From NCBI GenBank assembly GCA_039720395.1, contig CM077833.1:1700797-1764796 (forward strand): a stretch of DNA of 64,000 bases, given 5' to 3'. This DNA comes from Liquidambar formosana (Eukaryota; Streptophyta; Magnoliopsida; Saxifragales; Altingiaceae). A model generated the notes under the pieces. That model ran no database searches, was not told the DNA's origin, and was given only the letters and a program-made list of their open reading frames with translations. Below are positions 57,230 to 64,000 of the stretch, one piece after another; within the stretch, counting starts at the first letter, position 1, and each line of letters starts with the position of its first letter. The position numbers and the translations under genes were made by a program.

Positions 57230-58905
57230 TGGTTGAATATATTCATCACTTGAATATGTTCCTCCACTTCAAAAGTGTATTCACCCTATGAATATGCTTC
57301 TTAGTTTCAAATCCTCATTCTTTATCCTACTTGGTTGAATATATTCATCACTTGGATATATTCTTCCATTTCAAAAGTGTAGTCACCCTTTGAATATGCT
57401 TCTCAGTTCCAAATCCTCATTATCTATCTTACTTGGTTAAATATATTCATCACTTGGATATATTTCTCCATTTCAATGGTATGTTCATCACTTGAACATA
57501 CTTGTCACTTACTTGGTTAAGTATATCCATCGCTTGGATATATTTCTCCATTTCAATGGTATGTTCATCACTTGAACATACCTGTCAATCACTTGGTTAA
57601 GTATATTCATCACTTGAATATATTTCTCCATTTCAATGGTATGTTCATCACTTGAACATACCTGTCAATCACTTGGTTAAGTATATTCATCACTTGGATA
57701 TATTTCTCCATTTCAATGGTATGTTCATCACTTGAACATACTTGTCACTTACTTGGTTAAGTATATCCATCGCTTGGATATATTTCTCCATTTCAATGGT
57801 ATGTTCATCACTTGAACATACCTGTCAATCACTTGGTTAAGTATATTCATCACTTGAATATATTTCTCCATTTCAATGGTATGTTCATCACTTGAACATA
57901 CCTGTCAATCACTTGGTTAAGTATATTCATCACTTGAATATATTTCTCCATTTCAATGGTATGTTCATCACTTGAACATACTTGTCACTTACTTGGTTAA
58001 ATATATCCATCGCTTGGATATATTTCTCCATTTCAATGGTATACTCATCACTTGAGTATACTTCTCAGTCTTTGTCAATCACTTGGTTAAGTATATTCAT
58101 CGTTTGAATATATTTCTCCATTTCAATGGTATGTTCATCACTTGAACATACTTGTCACTTACTTGGTTAAGTATATCCATCGCTTGGATATATTTCTCCA
58201 TTTCAATGGTATGTTCATCACTTGAACATACTTGTCACTTACTTGGTTAAGTATGTCCATCGCTTGGATATATTTCTCCATTTCACTGGTGTGTTCATCA
58301 CTTGAACACACTTATCAATCACTTGTTTAAATATATCCATCGCTTGGATATATTTCTCCATTTCAATGGTATACTCATCACTTGAGTATACTTCTTAGTC
58401 TTTGTCAATCACTTGGTTAAATATATTCATCGCTTGGATATATTTCTCCATTTCAATGGTATGCTCATCACTTGAGTATACTTCTCAGATCATTTGTCAA
58501 TTACTTGGTTAAATATATTCATTGCTTGAATATATTTCTCCATTTCAATGGTATGTTCATCACTTGAACATACTTGTCACTTACTTGGTTAAATATACTC
58601 GTGACTAGAATATATTTCTCCATTTCAATGGTAAACTCATCACTTGAGCGTACTTCTCAGATGTTTATCAATCACTTGGTTAAATATATTCATGACCAGA
58701 ATATATTTCTCCATTTCAAAAGTACACTCATCACTTGAGTGTACTTCTCAGATTTCATTCTCAATCACTTGGTTAAATATATTCGTGACTAGAATATATT
58801 TCTCTATTTCAAAAGTATGTTCATTCGTAGTGGCTTGAATATGCTTCTCTGGTCAATCATCAACCCCCAGTGGTTTAAGTATACTCATGACTTGAGTACA
58901 CTTCC
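57230..58905 (+). repeat. ~80-bp tandem array (about 20 units) with paired stem-loops
   Basis: The period is 80 bp in the best-preserved part ('tatttctccatttcaatgg' at 57541, 57621, 57701, 57781, 57861, 57941, 58021). Each unit has two short inverted repeats with the same five-base loop TCACT or TCGCT: stem A such as TATATCCA/TGGATATA or TATATTCA/TGAATATA, and stem B such as GTATGTTCA/TGAACATAC, GTATACTCA/TGAGTATAC or GTGTGTTCA/TGAACACAC. Outer units are more diverged. Ogre-type elements often carry such arrays before the 3' LTR. Confidence 0.93.
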
Positions 58906-59021
58906 TTATCTCAGTATCAGGTTTTCAACCTCTTACCCTTGTTGGTATCAGTGTGTGATTTCTCCAGGCATTTTGGCAAAAATGGGTTGTTCTTTATCAT
59001 TGGTTCACAAGTGTAACTTGT

Positions 59022-59039
59022 TCGCCAATGAGGGGCTTC
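59022..59039 (+). other. putative polypurine tract of the Ogre-like element
   Basis: 'cgccaatgaggggcttc' lies directly before the TGTCACACCCC start of the 3' LTR; the GAGGGG core is the likely plus-strand primer, but it is short. Confidence 0.45.
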
Positions 59040-61777
59040 TGTCACACCCCATTTTTGCACCACCTTACAAGGGCTCATCATTTCATGCATGTTTTTGTTT
59101 TGTTTTTGAGTCTAGTCACTTGCATTAGGTTTCTAGAGTCACAAGGACAATGGGTATGAATTTTGGTTCAATTTAGAGTTGATCTTGAGGGATAATAAGA
59201 GCTTTTGTGACTTGAGGGGCATAATCGTCTTTTAAGTCCCAAACTTTTCATTTGACCTTGAAATGATCTCCAAATTGTCAATTGGAGTTCATATGGATGC
59301 ATAAGAGGTATTTCTAGGTTCAATTTGATGAAACAATGGCTCGGGATTAAAATGGCTCAATACAGTTCAAGTTAGTTAATTGACCTCTCCTTGGGTTAGC
59401 TCTAATTGACTCAAAATTACCAACCAAATCTTTTCAAATTGACTTTCATTAGTCATCATTTTACCCCCAAAAGTGTTTTATGAAGTTCAATTTTGATATG
59501 GAAAGTGTTTGGTTTGACCCTATGTGCATGCTTATGCTTAGCAAAGGTAGAGCATAGTGGTTAACCGCCTTGTTCAAACCTAACCATGCCCCCATGGTTA
59601 GTGGTTTTCATCCTAAAATGTTCAAAAACATATTCCTCATCAAAACACGGTCGTTTTGGCTTTTGTTTCATCAAAATCGGAGTTAATTTGCCCCCTGAAA
59701 CACTTCTAGAAGGGAAGGGAAGCAAAATAGGAGAAAAATCAGAAGTGGGCTCGGGTGACCACCCAAGCCTGGGCGGCTAGCCGCCTGGGTGACCACCCAA
59801 GCCTGGGCGGCTAGCCGCCTGGGCCCAGGTGGCTAGCCGCCCAGCCTTGGGTGGTCACCCGAGACCACTTTCCTATTTGCACCATGATTCCTTGCTGAAG
59901 CGGACTCTTGCCTATTTTGACGTACAAGGGCTCTTTTGGATGAGTTTCCTTCTAATTTTTGGTAACTTCTGAGTTACTTAAGCCCCAAGGGGGTCTCTAA
60001 TAGCCCTTGGATTAATTTTTAGGGTTTTAATCCTAGCCATTGGTTAATCCTAATGAAACTCTATAAATACCCCCTTATGCTTCAGCACAAGGGGAGCCAC
60101 TTTTTATGCATTAAAACTTGAGTGTTTGAGAGAGAATAAGAGAGAGAGACTTGAAGGAGAGCTGGAGTTCTTGCTGTAGCCTTGAAGAACATTGGTTGAA
60201 GACATCCACAAGAGCAAGAGGGAGTTCATACAGCAGCAAGGAAGGCTCTTTCTAAGGTATTCCTCTTTTCTGTTCAAGCTTAAACAAAGGTATCATGTAG
60301 GAATAGCTCTATTGCATGTAATTTCTACCATGAATTGAAGTTTCTATTAGGTAATACATGTGATATTGATGATGTTCATGATGAGTTTTGCATGCTTTAG
60401 AGTTAGTTCATAGGTTCTAATGCATAGTTATGATTCTTGTGTTTCTGTTGTCCTTGTTCTAGGATAGTGATATTGCATGTTAGAGTTAGGTTTTTTGTCA
60501 TGTTCTATTGTTTTAGTTAGTTAATATGCATGATTTAGGTTCTGTTTAGTTTTATTTTAGCATGATTGGAGTTGGTTTTGTATGTTTTTAAGCATATTTG
60601 TAAGTTTAGGGTTTTAGAGTCTTTGTTTTGTGTTTGTTTTTATACAGCATGTTAAAGTAGGTCTTTTCATTGGTTTTCTTCATGTTTGCTGTATATGTTT
60701 TTCATATGGAGTAAATATGATATTTTTGCCTGCATGTTAGTATGTTTTAGGGTTTATATGCATAATATGGTTCTAGGATTGTGTTAGGGCTTATGAAAGT
60801 TTGCTGTTTTTGCTGTTAGCACGCTTAGTAGATGATTTTAGGCCATAATACTATTCTGTCCAGATTTGCATATCATTGTATTTGTATGGTTTTGAGCACT
60901 TGTAAGGGTGCAAATAGGTGTGGTAATTGTCCTATGGCAAATAGGGCTGCCAATGCCTGAAATGGCTAATGCTTGGAGTAATTGTGCTCAGGTAAGTGGG
61001 TATGAAGGTGCCCCAATTCACCTCTCTTCCTTATCCTTTCTCTTCTCCCTCTTTAGGGTTAATTTTTAATATGATCCTATGGTTTAATTAGAGGTTTCCT
61101 TCACAAATAAAATTCTGGTTTTTGTTAAAGTTTCCATTTTGTGGAGTTCTTTCTAAAATCAAACTTTCTATCAAATTCAATTCTTTTGATCAAATAAGGA
61201 AACCTAGGGTTTTTACCATAGGTTTGTATTAGGATTTAACCCTATTTCTTATCGAACTACGTGGACTTTGATCCATGTATTTCGTTGCATGGTACGTAGG
61301 CACTCTTCGTGAGGCTCAAGTCCGTTCTAGGATCCAAGCATCCTAGGCTTCTCTTTGTTTTCTTTTCTTTTTCTTTATTTTCTGTTTTTGTGTGCTTACT
61401 ATGCACGGATGGATGAATGAAATATATGATATGCATGCAATTCTTGTGATGATATACTTGCTGATTTTTGTATGGTAAGACTTTAAGTTGGCCCAAATAA
61501 ACTGAGAGACCGAAAGGGTGACATTGGTGCCTATAGGCTTTGCCTAGAACCTTCCCATGTCATAACTTAGCCTCCGAATCCTCGATTTCTTTGGTTTCCA
61601 AAAGATTGGTTTTTGCCTTTCCTTTTTTATGGAGTCATTCAAATTGTTTTCTTAAAACAAATTGATTTTTAGGGTTTTCCTTGTTTCCTTTAAAAAATAA
61701 GGTGGCGACTCCTTTTTTGTTTTCAAAACCCAATCTTTCTTTTCAATCCCTCGTGGGCCCAATTTTCGGGGTTCACA
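59040..61777 (+). repeat. Ogre-like element 3' LTR
   Basis: 2738 bp, nearly identical to the 5' LTR. It differs by scattered substitutions and by a 34-bp tandem duplication inside the palindrome module (about 59757-59822). Confidence 0.95.
59751..59862. promoter_or_regulatory. palindrome module in the 3' LTR (with one unit duplicated)
   Basis: Same module as at 42022, enlarged by an extra GGGTGACCACCC...GGCGGCTAGCCGCC unit. TATAAATA follows at 60062-60069. Confidence 0.9.
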
Positions 61778-61782
61778 CTATC

Positions 61783-61995
61783 TTGTAGGTGAAGTGGAAC
61801 ATATGGAGCACCTTCTTTTCCTAGAAGATCGCCTTTTAAAAGGAGGGGTGGATCTTTCTCTTAGGCTTTTAGGGGGGCAAAAAGGTTTTGATTGTTTTCC
61901 AAGATGCAAATTCTAATAAGTGTTTTGTTAGTAAGAGTCAATGTTGGTTGCATAATCTATTTGTCAGGTTGGAGAATTGGGTCTTTGGCATTGTA
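61783..61995 (+). pseudogene. probable RRM/L1 ORF1 remnant, part 3
   Basis: The short reading GEVEHMEHLLFLEDRLLKGG then VDLSLRLLGGQKGF could continue the ORF1 remnant seen at 39920-40203 (a region after the RRM), followed by stops. It ends where the third copia LTR begins. The assignment rests on position and weak pattern similarity. Confidence 0.35.
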
Positions 61996-64000
61996 TGTTG
62001 GGAATCGAACTAGAAAGGAAAACATACAACGGTGGAATTAAAATTTTCCTACGATTCCCAATCCCATGAATCCAATTATGCATAATACAAAACAAAAACC
62101 CTAACTACAAAGAGAGTTAGGGGACTTAAAGTTGAACAAAGTCTTCTCCTTTATGCTCTAAGCTTTGTCTTCTCCTTTTTTGCTCCAAGCTTGAACTTCG
62201 GGCAGCAATGAATGAGCAGTCCAAGTGTACTACCTCCAACGGTATCCACACCTAGCTTAAGCTTAAAGTCCTTTCCTTCTTCCTCCTTGTTGTTGCTAGA
62301 GGTGGAGAAGAGAGAGAGAGAGAGAGAGAGCCTCCAAGCAAATTTCGGCCAGCCCTTGGGGATTGTGAATGTGATGATGTCATCACATCATAACAAGGCT
62401 ATTTAAAGCCACTAATAGGGCCAGCCCTAGGGGGGTTCCAAACCCTAAAGGTTTTTGTATAATTACTCCTAATTACACAATAACCCCTTTAGTTTATATC
62501 AAATACAAACTAGCTCCTCAAGAACAATTCTTTTATTCACTTATGCCCTTTCTCTCATAGGCTTTCAAGCTCTCTTAACATGATCAGTGTGTGATCCATT
62601 GGGTTCACATCATCAAGTAGTAGGTATAGCACATGTTGTCCACAATGGAATACTTTCCATTAGAAGGTCTAATCGAAACTCTTTTCAATTCCCTAATTGA
62701 TTATAACTCATTTATATCAATTAGGGCTTCTACTAACCATGAGTAACACCTAGCATATGGCTCATGGTCTGGTCCTTAATGAGGTGAATAGTCATTTACA
62801 AAGAACCCTTCTGTTATAGTTTACAGGTTACAATTACATCCTTCCATCAACACAATGTCTCCAATTGAACTAATAGGACATGGAAGTCTGTTAAGTCCCT
62901 AGTTCAATTACTTTATACTCATTCATTAATATCAACTCAATGATGAACTTATGGAAACTCCTTTCCATATTCATACTACCGTGGGCCCATGGATTTAATG
63001 AGTTATATTCAATGAATGCTATATGAGACATTCACTCCCTTTTTCCTGAAAGTGATGGATTTCTTGATGATCATTCACATGCCTTCACACACATAGCAGT
63101 AGGGCCAATGAACACCCTTATAGACCCCCGAAGAGGATCTGCACTTAGTGTTATCAAACTTCTAAAGCTACATGGATAAGACAACCATAGTGTCTTAGGT
63201 CTAAGGATTACTTGTACCACTATAACAATGAGAAACTGATTGATAGGCAGGTTAAAACTCTATTAAGTTTATCTCATATCTTTGGTCACATTCAGTGTAC
63301 CTATTCTTAGAATAGGCACCCACTTGTTGGTTGTAGTGTCTCTACACAAATAGCTTGAGACTAGCTATCCTCCTATAAAGTCAACCTAACAAGTGCTAGT
63401 CCTATAGTTCATTACTGTCCATCATAGTGAACCTTCAACTAGGAATGATTTAGGAGTTTAGTACAGAGATATATTTACAGTCTCAAAATTACAACCCTTT
63501 GTAATTTCATATTCTCAACTCTAACTCCATGGACATATTATGTAAATATAAATAATGCATATAAACATAATAGAATAAGCCCTTTTATTAAATCAATAAT
63601 AAATGTGACATATATAAATGAAATCAAATGATTGTTCCTAATCCCTAAACAATCATCTCTATGATTGGCTCTAGGGCATAATCCTAACAATCTCCCACTT
63701 GCACTATAGCCAATCCACCATGTATCTCATACCATATCCTATCGGTGGTGATCCAGTATACTTGGGTCATAGCTTTAGGGAAGGGGTCTTCTAACATTCT
63801 CTATTGAATTAAATCTTCTATATGTATGTATCATCCTTTCCAATGATCTCTCTAATCACTTGGAATCGCCGTTTAAAGCTTGGACTTTTGATGAAACTGT
63901 GGATCCTTGTCTTGAACAATAGCCCCATTGTTGCCACAAAAACAATAGTAAGGACTTCTCAATGTCAGGAACCACTTTTAGTTCAGCAATGAACTTACTA
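61996..64000 (-). mobile_element. third copy of the Copia-2 family, minus strand, cut by the right window edge
   Basis: The 3' LTR is 61996-63689 (plus-strand TGTTGGGAATCGAAC...ATAATCCTAACA, the reverse complement of TGTTAGGATTATGCC...). It is adjacent to ATCTCCCACTTGCAC, the reverse complement of the polypurine tract. 63690-64000 is internal domain with RNase H remnants on the minus strand (NNGAIVQ, then HQKSKL). The left TSD would be TTGTA (61991-61995). It is more diverged from both Copia-2 LTRs than they are from each other. Confidence 0.9.

Larger units (their letters stand above)
41312..61777 (+). mobile_element. 20.5-kb Ogre/Tat-like Ty3/gypsy element with two antisense accessory genes, TSD CTATC
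   Basis: LTRs 41312-44016 and 59040-61777 start TGTCACACCCC and end GGGGTTCACA; they are almost identical by eye apart from a 34-bp duplication in the 3' copy. CTATC flanks the element (41307-41311 and 61778-61782). Sense order: gag, protease, G-patch-like motif, intron, RT, RNase H, second RNase H, integrase (RT before integrase is the gypsy order). Between integrase and the 3' LTR lie an antisense DUF7745-type gene, an antisense multi-exon PMD gene and an 80-bp tandem array. Size, the pre-RT intron, dual RNase H and an extra region after integrase fit the Ogre/Tat lineage. Several stops and an RT active-site change make gag-pol non-functional. Confidence 0.95.

Noticed and set aside
57230..58905. 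CRISPR-like array
   Set aside because: Regular repeats with stems, but the units are contiguous 80-bp tandem copies without unique spacers, in a plant retrotransposon.

Overview
The window is nuclear DNA of a eudicot plant. It is AT-rich, intron-containing and packed with plant LTR retrotransposons (Ty1/copia, Tekay-like and Ogre/Tat-like Ty3/gypsy), MITEs, SINEs and a Mutator-like element. I see only one intact-looking host gene: a three-exon NAC transcription factor at 18062-22595 (+), closest to BEARSKIN1/2. I do not recognise the species. No rRNA, tRNA, CRISPR or prokaryotic features were seen. All alignments, splice sites and target-site duplications (TSDs) were read by eye.

Layout. 1-3.5 kb: minus-strand Ty1/copia element cut by the window edge (gag, protease, integrase, start of RT, probable 5' LTR). 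3.5-8.1 kb: old Tekay-like LTR sequence with a younger Tekay solo LTR nested in it (TSD ACAGT) and a 350-bp hairpin. 8.1-9.0 kb: gypsy-like remnant with a gag fragment. 9.6-12.5 kb: Mutator-like element (perfect 9-bp TSD) with a solo LTR inside (TSD GCTAA). 12.6-17.7 kb: SINEs, foldback MITEs and a LINE tail. 17.9-22.6 kb: the NAC gene, with MITEs and a C41-G8 run in its introns. 23.0-23.3 kb: exon fragment of a cysteine-rich receptor-like kinase (DUF26), minus strand.

From 23.3 kb to the end is a nest built in an RRM-type ORF remnant, probably L1 LINE ORF1. Copia-1 (23621-39919, TSD CATAG) has its 3' LTR split by Copia-2 (28754-39598, TSD TTAAT). Copia-2 is itself interrupted by a Tat-type solo LTR (35958-37299, TSD AAGGG). 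Next come a truncated Tat-type LTR (40204-41311) and a 20.5-kb Ogre/Tat-like element (41312-61777, TSD CTATC). The window closes with the 3' LTR and first internal bases of a third copy of the Copia-2 family on the minus strand (61996 onward).

The Ogre-like element is the most interesting part. In sense it encodes gag, protease, a G-patch-like motif, an intron, RT, two RNase H domains and integrase, broken by several stops and a catalytic YVDD-to-YVND change. Between integrase and the 3' LTR it carries two antisense genes: an intact 428-codon ORF of the DUF7745 type, and a seven-exon plant mobile domain (PMD) gene whose introns are all phase 0, with one premature stop. An ~80-bp 'palindrome of palindromes' (GGCGGCTAGCCGCC flanked by GGGTGACCACCC) lies upstream of the sense LTR promoter and of both antisense genes. 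Before the 3' LTR there is an 80-bp tandem array whose units form two stem-loops with compensatory stem changes. Other LTR families here carry their own palindromes (CAGACGTCTG, GCACGTACGTGC, and a 27-bp palindrome in Copia-2). A shared palindrome-based regulatory design, perhaps read by the element's own accessory proteins, is the main hypothesis from this window.
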